The notes under the pieces are model-generated. The model worked only from the letters and a program-made list of their open reading frames with translations, was not told the DNA's origin and did not search any database. From IMG/VR virus record IMGVR_UViG_3300021090_000911, positions 1-22,007 of that record: DNA of 22,007 nt. One strand, 5' to 3'. Both the position numbers and the translations under genes were made by a program. Numbering within the stretch: position 1 is the stretch's first letter; each line of letters starts with the position of its first letter. Positions 11,475 through 19,909 of this stretch are shown here, piece by piece. This DNA comes from a virus.

Positions 11475-12825
11475 ACGACAACTTGAAGATCAAATAACCA
11501 TGCTGAACGATGCGCTCGAAGCCTCACTCAGCCTGTCACCTGAGCGAGATAACAACTTTTTCACAACCGGACTGTCCGGGCTGTATGGCGACCCACTCAA
11601 CCGAAACACATGGGACCGCAAAAGAATTTTCGCCGAAAGTTTGCGCGCGTGGAGAGTGAACCCCATCGCGCGCCGGATCGTAAAACTCATAACCTCCTTC
11701 ATCATCGGCAAGGGCATCACGATCAAGAGCGAACACCCGGGCACACAGACATTCCTACAGGAATGGTGGAACCATCGGCTGAACAAGGTAGGAAAAAACG
11801 CCAAACGCTGGAAGGACGAGGACACCCGCACAGGTAATCTATTCCTCCTGTTCACAGTAGGCGAGGACGGGATGTCATTTGTCAGAGCCGTACCCGCTGA
11901 ACAGATCGCGGAGATCAAGACCAAAGACAACGACATCGAGCAGGAAACCAAATACACCAAAGACGAAATCGGGGAAGACGGCTGGGACGCCTACGACCCG
12001 AACACCAGCCAGAAATCATTCATGCTGCACTTCGCCAGCAATAAGCCGGTAGGATCAACCTGGGGCGAAGCCGACCTCAGCCCCTTACTCGTATGGATAG
12101 GACGCTTCTCCTCGTGGCTCGAAGACCGCGTCAGACTCAACAGGTTCCGAACCATATTCATGTACGTAGTCAGTGGCCAATACAAGAACGAAGCCGAACG
12201 CGCGGCCAGGGAAACGAAGATCAACGCCAACCCGCCAAAGGCAGGCAGCGTACTTGTTCAAAACGCAGCATCCGGGGAAGTATGGTCCATCCTGTCCGCC
12301 CAACTCGACGCATTCGACGCTTCAGTCGATGGACTGGCAATCAAGAAGATGATCCTCAGCGGCATTGGATTTCCGCTCCACTATCTCGCAGAGCCGGAGA
12401 GCTCGACCACCACCACAGCCGACGCCGCAGGCACACCCACATTCCGAACGCTGGAAGAGTCACAGGATGAATTTTTCGAAAACCTCATCGAGAATGCGCG
12501 CGTGGCCGTGGAGGTTAGATCCAGAACCGACAAAAGCGTAGATGCAAAGGCAGTCATCACCATCGACGGACCCGACATCACGGAGCGGGACAATGCCACC
12601 CTCGCGCTTGCACTCGGACGGGCGTACCCACCACTGGCAGACCTGTTCGACCGGGACGGCATCGACGACAAGGAATTCCTACGGCTGGTCTACAAGATGT
12701 TTGCCGAGGTCTGGACGGGGAAGACGCCCAGGATCAAGAAGAAGCCATTGACCGCGCCGGGCACACAACCACCCGCGACCAGTCCCGACAGCGAAGCCGA
12801 GCCGACCGACCCGAAAGACGAATAA
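11464..12825 (+). CDS. Portal protein
   Basis: This 453-residue protein begins at GTG 11464 (MPTKRQLEDQITMLNDALEA). It has portal features: an N-terminal region with WRVNPIARRIVKLITSFIIG, a wing region with GNLFLLFTVGEDGMSFVRAV and a long stem helix region (FSSWLEDRVRLNRFRTIFMY). It also carries the motif KKMILSGIGFPLHYLAEPES seen in many dodecameric portals, and ends in a disordered Pro/Asp-rich tail (TSPDSEAEPTDPKDE). It forms the DNA channel at one head vertex and docks the terminase. The order terL, portal, protease-capsid is standard. The call is from motif memory and context. Confidence 0.9.
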   Translation: MPTKRQLEDQITMLNDALEASLSLSPERDNNFFTTGLSGLYGDPLNRNTWDRKRIFAESLRAWRVNPIARRIVKLITSFIIGKGITIKSEHPGTQTFLQEWWNHRLNKVGKNAKRWKDEDTRTGNLFLLFTVGEDGMSFVRAVPAEQIAEIKTKDNDIEQETKYTKDEIGEDGWDAYDPNTSQKSFMLHFASNKPVGSTWGEADLSPLLVWIGRFSSWLEDRVRLNRFRTIFMYVVSGQYKNEAERAARETKINANPPKAGSVLVQNAASGEVWSILSAQLDAFDASVDGLAIKKMILSGIGFPLHYLAEPESSTTTTADAAGTPTFRTLEESQDEFFENLIENARVAVEVRSRTDKSVDAKAVITIDGPDITERDNATLALALGRAYPPLADLFDRDGIDDKEFLRLVYKMFAEVWTGKTPRIKKKPLTAPGTQPPATSPDSEAEPTDPKDE

Positions 12826-12836
12826 GGAGCTGACAA

Positions 12837-13043
12837 ATGGACACAGGAAAAGGAAAATTCGAAAGCATAAAACACACCAACCCGGAAGAACTCGAAACCA
12901 TGATGAAGGCGCTTGAAGAAAAGCACCCCAATCACGGGGCATGGTTCCGTGAAGGCGAGACTATCGAGATCAGAGGAAGTCTCTTCCGCGTGAAAAGTGT
13001 AAAGCCGACAGAGATAAGACTCAGGTTGTTACCAAAGGAATAG
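12837..13043 (+). CDS. Small hypothetical head-module protein
   Basis: This 68-residue protein starts at ATG 12837 with AAGGAG (12824-12829) upstream. A helix (NPEELETMMKALEEKHPN) is followed by a compact beta segment (EGETIEIRGSLFRVKSVKPT, then EIRLRLLPKE). Small proteins of this size often sit between portal and protease genes. Their roles are usually unknown, and I do not assign one. Confidence 0.6.
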   Translation: MDTGKGKFESIKHTNPEELETMMKALEEKHPNHGAWFREGETIEIRGSLFRVKSVKPTEIRLRLLPKE

Positions 13044-13047
13044 CACC

Positions 13048-15300
13048 GTGAAAAAGAAACCAGTCCCAATCCTTCGCTCATTGCCCATCACCGATAAATT
13101 ACAGCTCCCTGACCGCGCGGTGATCCTGCCGCAGATCGAAAGCGGAGAACTCGACCACATCGACTTCGCCGCGCGCGTCTACCGCGCGGACACGAAGAAC
13201 CGCAACCCATACATTTTCCAGGCTAAAGACCTGGACGGCTTCGCCACCTCGTTCGAGGGACAGCCGTTCCTCCGCAATCACGACACGTGGGATATAGACG
13301 CCAGGGACGGGACCATCATCGACTCGGCGCTCGAAGGCTCTGCCTTCAAACAGACCGTCCGGCTCACAACCCGCCGCGGCATGACCGATTTCGTGGAAGG
13401 CAAGATGGACCGATTCTCGATCGGCTGGTTCTATGACGACATTCTGTGTTCCATCTGCAACCAGTCATGGCTATCCAGTGAGTGCGCTCACTGGCCAGGA
13501 CGCATGTACAAGGTCGGAGAGACAAAGACAGAGAAGATGTGCATGCTCATCTTTATCAACCCCACCGGCAAAGAGACCAGCGCCGTGAATGTGCCCGCAA
13601 TCGTTGGCACAGGGATCGACACCACAGCCGGACAGCTCAAGGAACTACAGACCTATAAACTTGAAGTTATCGGCGCAGCAAACGCCATGACCCACGCGCG
13701 CAGCGCGTACAACAAACCCTCCCCGGCACTTGCGCCCGGGGCAAGTGTGACCAAAGGAGGTCAAATGAAACGCAAAGCGAAAGTGAAAGTGAAAGTGGTC
13801 GATCCCGAAACACAGGAGATTTCCGAAGTCGAGGGCGAGATCGTCGAGCCGACACTGCAAGAACAGCAGTTGGAGGATAACCGCCAGGCAGCAGCCGATT
13901 TACTTGGCGAGACGGAGCGCATGAACGCCATGGACGCACAGCTTGCCGAAAGCCAGGCCGTGCTAGTGGCAACCTGTGAGCACCTGCTTACCACAGGACT
14001 CGCAGGCTCACGCCTGCCGGAGATCATCCAGACCCGCATCCGAAAGAGCTTCACAGGCAAGGCATTCAAGGCACCCGAGCTAACAGCCGCCATCACCGAG
14101 GCGCGCGCCGAACTCGCAACCCTGACCGAAGCCGCAAGCATCCAGGGACCCGGGCGCCAGGTATTCGAAATGTTCTCTTCAGTCGATCAATTCAGACTCG
14201 CCGTCGAAGATATGTTCGGATTAGAGCGCGCACCCGCACAGGCGAACATCAAAGTCCACCGGCTCATGGGCATCCGAGACGCCTATCTCAAAGCCACAGG
14301 CGATGAGTATTTTATGGGCGGCTATTTCCCCGAGTTCTCACTCGTAAGCGCCAACTTCCCCGGCATCGTGGCAAACGTTCAGAACAAAATGCTCATCGAC
14401 GCATGGAAGGACTTCGAAGAGTCCTACGGCTGGTGGCAGAAGATCGTTACCGTAGAGCACTTTACCAACCTCAAGACCGCAACCTGGGTACGGACGGGCA
14501 CAATAGCCAGCCTGCCCACGGTCGCAGAGCGCGGAGAGTACACGGAACTGCCAGTCGGCGACATCAAGGAAACGAGCGAGTGGGGCAAGTATGGTGGATA
14601 CGTGCCATTGACAATCGAAGCCGTCATCAATGATGATCTCCGCGCCTTCCGGCGCATGCCGTCCGAGGTCGCACTCGCAGGGATGCGAAACATCTCAGAA
14701 CAGGTCGCAGCCATCTTCACAACCAACAGCGCAGCCGGTCCAGTAATGACCGATGGAGGCGCATTATTCAACTCCACAGCCCAGACCACGGCCGGAGGAC
14801 ATGTCAATCTACTCACGACCGCACTCGGAACTGATTATGTCGCGTGGAACGCGGTTGCCCTTGCCATGTACAAGAAAAAGTTGATGGTCAAGAACGCCGC
14901 AGGCTACTATGGCACAGGCAAGCCGCAGGCTTTGAAGCCAAGTCTCTGTCTGGTACCCGCCGACCTGATCACACAAGCCGAAGCCCTATTCATTCCCCGT
15001 TGGGATGCACCCGCACAGAACGTTCCAGCCACCGCGAGCGTGCGTTGGGGCGGACGCGTGCAGCCGGTCGTAGTCCCCGAATGGACAGACGCCACAGATT
15101 GGGCGGCAGCGATAGATCCCAAGTTGCGCCCAGGCGTTATGTTAGGCGAGATCTTCGGAGTCAAGCCACAGATCTTCTCTGCATCCTCAGAGATCGACCC
15201 CGCCATGTTTGCGAACGATGAGAGCCGGATCAAGGTCCGCCAGTTCGTTACTGTTGGCGTAGCGGATGACCTGCCGTTGCACAAGAACAACGTCGCGTAA
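13048..15300 (+). CDS. Fused prohead protease, scaffold-like region and major capsid protein
   Basis: This is a 750-residue fusion with a GTG start. Residues 1-200 look like an HK97-type prohead protease, with likely catalytic H78 (FLRNHD) and S124 (DRFSIGW). They also carry a zinc-like insertion at C134, C137, C146 and H148 (CSICNQSW...CAHWPG). Residues about 240-385 are charged and helical, scaffold-like (PTLQEQQLEDNRQAAADLLG). Residues about 395-750 look like an HK97-fold capsid protein (TIASLPTVAERGEYTELPVG and GKYGGYVPLTIEAVINDDLR). Protease-capsid fusions are known. A strong in-frame internal start at M240 could release a separate scaffold-capsid chain. The gene ends in TAATAA. Confidence 0.88.
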   Translation: MKKKPVPILRSLPITDKLQLPDRAVILPQIESGELDHIDFAARVYRADTKNRNPYIFQAKDLDGFATSFEGQPFLRNHDTWDIDARDGTIIDSALEGSAFKQTVRLTTRRGMTDFVEGKMDRFSIGWFYDDILCSICNQSWLSSECAHWPGRMYKVGETKTEKMCMLIFINPTGKETSAVNVPAIVGTGIDTTAGQLKELQTYKLEVIGAANAMTHARSAYNKPSPALAPGASVTKGGQMKRKAKVKVKVVDPETQEISEVEGEIVEPTLQEQQLEDNRQAAADLLGETERMNAMDAQLAESQAVLVATCEHLLTTGLAGSRLPEIIQTRIRKSFTGKAFKAPELTAAITEARAELATLTEAASIQGPGRQVFEMFSSVDQFRLAVEDMFGLERAPAQANIKVHRLMGIRDAYLKATGDEYFMGGYFPEFSLVSANFPGIVANVQNKMLIDAWKDFEESYGWWQKIVTVEHFTNLKTATWVRTGTIASLPTVAERGEYTELPVGDIKETSEWGKYGGYVPLTIEAVINDDLRAFRRMPSEVALAGMRNISEQVAAIFTTNSAAGPVMTDGGALFNSTAQTTAGGHVNLLTTALGTDYVAWNAVALAMYKKKLMVKNAAGYYGTGKPQALKPSLCLVPADLITQAEALFIPRWDAPAQNVPATASVRWGGRVQPVVVPEWTDATDWAAAIDPKLRPGVMLGEIFGVKPQIFSASSEIDPAMFANDESRIKVRQFVTVGVADDLPLHKNNVA
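13753..13767 (+). promoter_or_regulatory. Internal ribosome-binding site and in-frame start
   Basis: AAAGGAGGTCAAATG lies inside the protease-capsid gene. AGGAGG is a full Shine-Dalgarno match, four bases before an ATG in the same frame (residue 240). Protein starting there would be 511 residues (MKRKAKVKVKV), lacking the protease. This recalls lambda Nu3, made from an internal start in gene C. Functional use is inferred. Confidence 0.55.
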
Positions 15301-15320
15301 TAAACAATTCACGTATTCAC

Positions 15321-15370
15321 TCCCTCGGAGGTTCGGAAGCCCCCGAGGGATGATTTGCTTGGCAAATCAT
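15321..15370 (+). terminator. Two hairpins after the capsid gene
   Basis: TCCCTCGG (15321-15328) pairs with CCGAGGGA (15343-15350). Immediately after, ATGATTTGC (15350-15358) pairs with GCAAATCAT (15362-15370) around TTG. There is no long T-run, so these may be partial terminators or RNA-stabilising 3' ends. The second hairpin sequence also occurs, with a different loop, in coding DNA at 6976-6996. Confidence 0.5.
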
Positions 15371-15424
15371 AGACCAACCCGCCAAAGCTGATAGCTGAAA
15401 GCTGGAATAAAGGAGTAACACATC

Positions 15425-15931
15425 ATGGGCTACATTCACGATACGCATATGGCACAGTACATCCCACCGACCGCCTTTCACTGCGTTACAGGAACATACA
15501 CAGACGCAGCCGGAGCCGTCGCAGGGACTATCGCCAAACATCGCGCCGCAGCCGCATCCACAGGAGTGATCAACATCCCGATCATCCTGCCATCCAATTC
15601 AGTTGACCTAAAAGGCGCGTACCTGACAACAGTCGAGGTCGATTACGAGTGCCTGCTTGCCGCAGCCACATCCATCACAGCCACAATGAACAAGGTCACG
15701 CGCGGCGCAGACGGAGCCGTCGCAGTGGTCTCAGCCGTCACGGTCACGCAGGACCTCACCGCGGCCACAGACGCAGCCGACCAGGACCAACACAAACTCA
15801 CAGTCACTCTCACTACCCCGGTATGGATCGACAACGACGCAGAATACCTGCTTGTCATCACCGCCATATGCGGCGCGACCGTTACCCTCGACTTCCTGGG
15901 TGCAGTCGCAAACTTCACGCTAAGGCTGTAG
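15425..15931 (+). CDS. Structural protein, first of two tandem paralogues
   Basis: This 168-residue beta-rich protein starts at ATG 15425 with AAAGGAG (15407-15413) upstream. It shares MGY.HDTHM.QYIPPT.FHC at the start and NKVTRGADG, DQHK and LGAVAN later with the next gene, at about half identity over the full length. The position after the capsid gene suggests a head decoration or stabilising protein, or a head-fibre subunit. No signal peptide or catalytic motif is visible. Naming beyond structural protein would be speculation. Confidence 0.65.
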   Translation: MGYIHDTHMAQYIPPTAFHCVTGTYTDAAGAVAGTIAKHRAAAASTGVINIPIILPSNSVDLKGAYLTTVEVDYECLLAAATSITATMNKVTRGADGAVAVVSAVTVTQDLTAATDAADQDQHKLTVTLTTPVWIDNDAEYLLVITAICGATVTLDFLGAVANFTLRL

Positions 15932-15938
15932 GTGTGAC

Positions 15939-16451
15939 ATGGGATACCTACATGATACCCACATGAGCCAGTACATCCCACCGACCCTGTTCCATTGTGT
16001 CACAGGCACATGGACACTCGCCGCGGGACAGGTCGCAGGCACAATTGCCAAACACGTAGCCGCCGCCGACGAAAGCAGCGTCATTACCATCCCGATCATC
16101 ATCCCGTCCAACTCGGTCGCACTCAAAGGCGCTTATCTCAAATCCATCGAGATCGACTTCGAAGTACTGATTGCGGCGTGCGACGCACTCGCGGCAGTAG
16201 TAAACAAGGTCACGCGCGGCGCGGACGGATCAGTCGCAACAGTGACTCCGCAGACATTCACCTACGACGGCGGACACGACGCCGCATCCGAGCGCATCGA
16301 TGTTGATCAACACAAGATGACCCTCACCATCACCACGCCATTCTGGCTGGACAATGGCGAGTACGTACTGGTCGAAATCACAGCCGACAAAGCCGCGACC
16401 ACAACCATAGACATGCTCGGCGCAGTGGCAAACTACGATTTGAGGGAGTAA
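15939..16451 (+). CDS. Structural protein, second tandem paralogue
   Basis: This is a 170-residue paralogue of the preceding protein, seven bases downstream. It differs mainly in a central insertion (TFTYDGGHDAASERID), while the conserved blocks IPIIIPSNSVALKGAYL, NKVTRGADGS and LGAVANYDLRE remain. The duplication kept both frames intact, which suggests two specialised copies, for example hexon-centre and other capsid positions. The stop is adjacent to the next ATG (TAAATG). Confidence 0.65.
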   Translation: MGYLHDTHMSQYIPPTLFHCVTGTWTLAAGQVAGTIAKHVAAADESSVITIPIIIPSNSVALKGAYLKSIEIDFEVLIAACDALAAVVNKVTRGADGSVATVTPQTFTYDGGHDAASERIDVDQHKMTLTITTPFWLDNGEYVLVEITADKAATTTIDMLGAVANYDLRE

Positions 16452-16907
16452 ATGCCCATTTACCGGCTTTCAGCCGAAGATGTAAACAAACTTCTAAAGG
16501 AACTAGGTATAACCATGAAACAAATACCTGAACACATTTTCAAAGCCGCGGAGAAGTATGGCGGAATCCCGCTTGACTTCCACGAGGACGAGGACGCCCT
16601 GGTCATCATCATGACCGACGGACGCAAGATCACCGAAGAAAAGGAATCCGGCACAAAGAAGCGCATCCAACGCGCCGAAGCAGAGCAGGCAGAAGACCAG
16701 GCAGCAGAAGCAAAAGACGAACACAATCGAGCAGCCGAAGCCGAACGACTGGCCAACGAGACCATGAACAAGGCAAAGGAACGCGCCGAAAGTTTGCGCG
16801 CAATTGCAGACGGGAACTCGACTCCCGCGGCGCCGCCGCCTGGCGAGTACGACGCACTCCGACTTCAGACCAATGAGAAGCCAGCACCCAGGAAAGGCAA
16901 ACCATGA
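16452..16907 (+). CDS. Coiled-coil protein, possible head or neck accessory
   Basis: This 151-residue protein has a small N-terminal domain (MPIYRLSAEDVNKLLKELGI to about residue 60). An Ala/Glu/Lys/Arg-rich coiled coil follows (about 66-118, AEAEQAEDQAAEAKDEHNRA), then a proline-rich tail. It could be a structural scaffold or linker. The end overlaps the next gene as ATGA. No family is recognised. Confidence 0.6.
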   Translation: MPIYRLSAEDVNKLLKELGITMKQIPEHIFKAAEKYGGIPLDFHEDEDALVIIMTDGRKITEEKESGTKKRIQRAEAEQAEDQAAEAKDEHNRAAEAERLANETMNKAKERAESLRAIADGNSTPAAPPPGEYDALRLQTNEKPAPRKGKP

Positions 16908-17152
16908 CGCATTTCGACAAGCTCAAGGCGGCGCTCCCCCCGTTCGTCTACTCCCTCGCATTCTGGCAGGCGCTTGCCTACGTGATCGCCGCGCTGACGG
17001 CCGCATTCACAAGCTACAAACTGGAGGCAGGCATCCTGCTTGCCCTGACCCTGGCCGTGCTCAAAATGTTCAACATCGCTCCACAGATCAGAGAAGCCAA
17101 ACACAGGCTTGAAATGATGAAAAGAGTAAAAACACACACAAAGCCGGAATAA
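16904..17152 (+). CDS. Two-helix membrane protein, holin-like
   Basis: This 82-residue protein has two predicted membrane helices (about 18-37, LAFWQALAYVIAALTAAF; about 41-58, AGILLALTLAVLKMFNI). A basic C-terminal tail follows (REAKHRLEMMKRVKTHTKPE). Size, two helices and charged tail fit class II-like holins, which open the inner membrane at lysis. No lysin gene is next to it, so the role is a guess from topology. It is the last gene before a strong double hairpin. Confidence 0.55.
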   Translation: MTHFDKLKAALPPFVYSLAFWQALAYVIAALTAAFTSYKLEAGILLALTLAVLKMFNIAPQIREAKHRLEMMKRVKTHTKPE

Positions 17153-17172
17153 CCACTCACAACCTAAGACTA

Positions 17173-17285
17173 CTGCCGCCTGTTACTAAAAATAACAGGC
17201 GGCAGAACACCCCTTCCCTATCAAAGTCGATAAAAGGGATGGGTTGACCAACAGAAGCCCGCACACGCCCTTCTGGGCGGTTTTT
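17173..17285 (+). terminator. Strong hairpin followed by intrinsic terminator
   Basis: CTGCCGCCTGTTA (17173-17185) pairs perfectly over 13 bases with TAACAGGCGGCAG (17193-17205). Further on, a short stem CGCCC/GGGCG around TTCT (17266-17279) is followed by G and TTTTT, an intrinsic terminator. The 158-base gap 17153-17310 otherwise holds no gene. A separate promoter for the next gene is not obvious. Confidence 0.75.
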
Positions 17286-17310
17286 GGATACATACACGAA
17301 AGACACGAAC

Positions 17311-18438
17311 ATGGATCTTCCACTTGCCCCATTCGGTGAGATACAGACAGCAGAAAAAAGCCTGCTTACTTACATCTCATTCCACTACAACATCAACACA
17401 GAACTCGCCACCGCGACCGTTGCCAACAATGGGACCGTGACACAATCAGCGAGCGCGGCCTTACTCAAGACCAGCGCCACCTCGAACGGCAGCGCAATCC
17501 TCCGATCCAGATTACCCGCGCGCTATATTGCAGGACAAGGCTTACAAATCATATTCTCAGCAATGTTTGGCACAGGTATAGCAAGCAACCTACAGGAAGC
17601 AGGCTACGGAAACACGGAAGACGGTTTATTCTTCGAGTACAACGGCGAGACGTTCGGAGTCAATCGCAGATCCAAAGCCACCGGCGAAGTCGTGAACAAT
17701 CGCAAAACACAAGCAGAATGGTCGGAAGTACTAGGCTTCGAGTTCAACCCACTCAAACTCAACATATATGCAATTGAATTTCAATGGTTAGGTGCAGGCG
17801 AGATTGATTTTCTAATTGAAAACCCACACACTCGCAACCTACACACAGTACATAGGATCAAATACACCAACAGCGAAACCGTCGCATCACTACTAAACCC
17901 ATCTCTGCCGATATGGATGAGAAACATCAACAGCGGAAGCGTAATAGACACAACACTCAAAATCGGCAACGCCGCAGCATACGTATTTGGAAAGAAAGAG
18001 TCAGTCGGAATACGACAAGCCTACCGAGCCGGGCTTGCCTACACAACCGGAGCCGAACGGACAGTACTCGCAATCGAGAATATGGCAGATGTCTTCGGTG
18101 GAACAGGGAACAATCGTTCCATTCTGAAACCCACTCATATCAACTGGTCAACAGATGGGACGAAGATAGCCACGCTTCGAGTCAAACGATGCACGATCAG
18201 CGGCGGAACCGCCGCCGTGATCAATGTCGATACGTCCATCGCCAAGCAATACACAGGAACACCAACCGTATCGAACACGAAACTATTATTCTCGATCGAA
18301 GCGGCAAAGGATGACCAGGATACTTTTCACATTCCCGACGATGTCGAACTCGCACCAGGCGAAGCGATCATCGTGACAGCCGAATCCACCGCAAACAGTG
18401 ATCTAGCCATAGGCATCTCATGGAAGGAATTGTTATAA
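17311..18438 (+). CDS. Beta-rich structural/adhesin protein
   Basis: This 375-residue protein starts at ATG 17311. A TTG at 17284 would extend it by nine residues but lies in the terminator T-run. The central blocks FFEYNGETFGVNRRSKATGE, AIEFQWLGAGEIDFLIEN and HTVHRIKYTN match a lectin-like jelly-roll pattern I associate with phage structural proteins. The C-terminus (LAPGEAIIVTAESTANSDLA, then IGISWKELL) is another beta-sandwich pattern common in phage fibres. A surface or receptor-contact role is inferred. It lies in a late gene group with likely head-tail components. Confidence 0.7.
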   Translation: MDLPLAPFGEIQTAEKSLLTYISFHYNINTELATATVANNGTVTQSASAALLKTSATSNGSAILRSRLPARYIAGQGLQIIFSAMFGTGIASNLQEAGYGNTEDGLFFEYNGETFGVNRRSKATGEVVNNRKTQAEWSEVLGFEFNPLKLNIYAIEFQWLGAGEIDFLIENPHTRNLHTVHRIKYTNSETVASLLNPSLPIWMRNINSGSVIDTTLKIGNAAAYVFGKKESVGIRQAYRAGLAYTTGAERTVLAIENMADVFGGTGNNRSILKPTHINWSTDGTKIATLRVKRCTISGGTAAVINVDTSIAKQYTGTPTVSNTKLLFSIEAAKDDQDTFHIPDDVELAPGEAIIVTAESTANSDLAIGISWKELL

Positions 18439-19239
18439 ATGGCAGCGAACGGCAGACGAGTAATCTATCTCAAGAACCCCAGAGGCGGCTCCCACTTCAT
18501 CACGATCAACGGTGGAGGAAGTAAGGGAGGCAGAACGCCAGGTCGCACGTCTCTCACACTTGGCGGTAAGACCCTACTCCAAATCCTCGGACCCAAATTC
18601 CTAAAGCCGAAATTTGCCCCAAGAAAGCCAAAGGGACCAGGATTCGAATATTCATCCTATGTCATAGAACTCACCGGCGGCGCGCGCTACCACACACCGG
18701 GGAGCGAATGGTTCGTAGCGCCGGAGAAGCCGGTCGATTACGGAACCCTGCCAGAGACAGGAGTAGTCTCGCCGACCGATATTTCCATTCAACTCTTCCA
18801 GCCGTCGCAAACCCTGCTAGGCAGCGCGTGGTATATCCTACATGGAGTAGACCCGGGCACAGGTGAAGTCATACCCCCCCTGGGTACGCCGGGAACGCTC
18901 AAATTCGGAGCAGGCACAGAATGGACGAGCTTCACCAACGAACAAATAGACACCGGAAGACTACAAGGCAACCCGGTCTTACAGGGATACACCACAGGCG
19001 CATCGGGATTCGGAACAAGTCAGGGACCAGCCAATCTCAATCCGACAATCCCGTCAGGATTGCGGACACGAACCAATGTATACAACCTGCCCGAATGGTT
19101 GCAACGGATAGAGAACTTCCAGAACATGGGCATCACATTCGATACATCACAACCCGGACCACTTGCTAATGCAACAGGACTCCGAAACGCAGCCAGTTAC
19201 CTTATGCCACCGCAAGGATGGAAGCCCTTCGGATACTAA
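18439..19239 (+). CDS. Glycine-rich structural protein, unknown
   Basis: This 266-residue protein starts directly after the previous stop, with AAGGA (18424-18428) upstream. The basic, Gly/Pro-rich N-terminus (GGGSKGGRTPGRTSLTLGGK) is followed by mostly beta and loop sequence without cysteines or membrane helices. Its position suggests a virion component such as a plug, collar or internal head protein. No family is recognised. Confidence 0.6.
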   Translation: MAANGRRVIYLKNPRGGSHFITINGGGSKGGRTPGRTSLTLGGKTLLQILGPKFLKPKFAPRKPKGPGFEYSSYVIELTGGARYHTPGSEWFVAPEKPVDYGTLPETGVVSPTDISIQLFQPSQTLLGSAWYILHGVDPGTGEVIPPLGTPGTLKFGAGTEWTSFTNEQIDTGRLQGNPVLQGYTTGASGFGTSQGPANLNPTIPSGLRTRTNVYNLPEWLQRIENFQNMGITFDTSQPGPLANATGLRNAASYLMPPQGWKPFGY

Positions 19240-19251
19240 AAGGAAAATCCA

Positions 19252-19908
19252 ATGAGCGACAGCCTGACCACACTCATAACCAAAGTCAAAACCATTCTCG
19301 GAGACGCAGCCGGGACCTACTTCTCGACCGATACCGTGACCGCGGCCATCCGCCAGGCACTCAGTGATTGGAACCTACGCGTCCCCATCTATGCAGCCGT
19401 GACGATCGTAGGCGCGAACAATCAATACGAATACGAGCTCACAGACGAAGACAGCCTGTCGTGCGAGATCATTGACGTACTACTACGAGGAACGGACACA
19501 GCCCAGGATATAAGCATTGGTCTCGACTTCGATCAATATATCGAGGATGAGCGCGTATTCTTCCGCCTCCGCAGACCCGTGACCACCAGCGACACCCTCA
19601 TCGTGAGATACACCGTATACCACACCATCAACGGGCTCGACAGCGCCACCGAAAGCACACTACTTGCCAGGGATGATCAGGCTATAGTGAACGGCGGAGC
19701 CTTCTATTCGATCATGATACGCGCGGTATCACGAATTGAAACGATCAATCTATCCCAGGACCAGGCAGACAATTACCGGGAAATGGCAGGCGGCTTCGCC
19801 GCCGCATTCGGACAGCGCGTCATGTATGCCATGAAAAGCCGGATGCCCGCAGTCTCCGAACCCGACACCCGCGCATGGAACGACGCGTACCACTCATGGG
19901 ACCAGTGA
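19252..19908 (+). CDS. Head-tail connector/adaptor-like protein
   Basis: This 218-residue protein starts at ATG 19252 with AAAGGA (19238-19243) upstream. A helical N-terminus (LITKVKTILGDAAGTYFSTD, then AAIRQALSDWNLRVP) leads into beta strands and a helical end. The pattern of an early helix pair with an Asp/Ala-rich loop recalls phage head-completion and adaptor proteins that bind under the portal. A role at the neck is inferred from this and from the position before the fibre gene. Confidence 0.55.
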   Translation: MSDSLTTLITKVKTILGDAAGTYFSTDTVTAAIRQALSDWNLRVPIYAAVTIVGANNQYEYELTDEDSLSCEIIDVLLRGTDTAQDISIGLDFDQYIEDERVFFRLRRPVTTSDTLIVRYTVYHTINGLDSATESTLLARDDQAIVNGGAFYSIMIRAVSRIETINLSQDQADNYREMAGGFAAAFGQRVMYAMKSRMPAVSEPDTRAWNDAYHSWDQ

Positions 19909-19909
19909 C

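Noticed and set aside
12679-12942. Leftward open frames opposite portal and other structural genes
   Set aside because: Leftward frames throughout 1600-21500 are antisense shadows: odd composition, no ribosome-binding sites, and fully overlapped by recognised genes.
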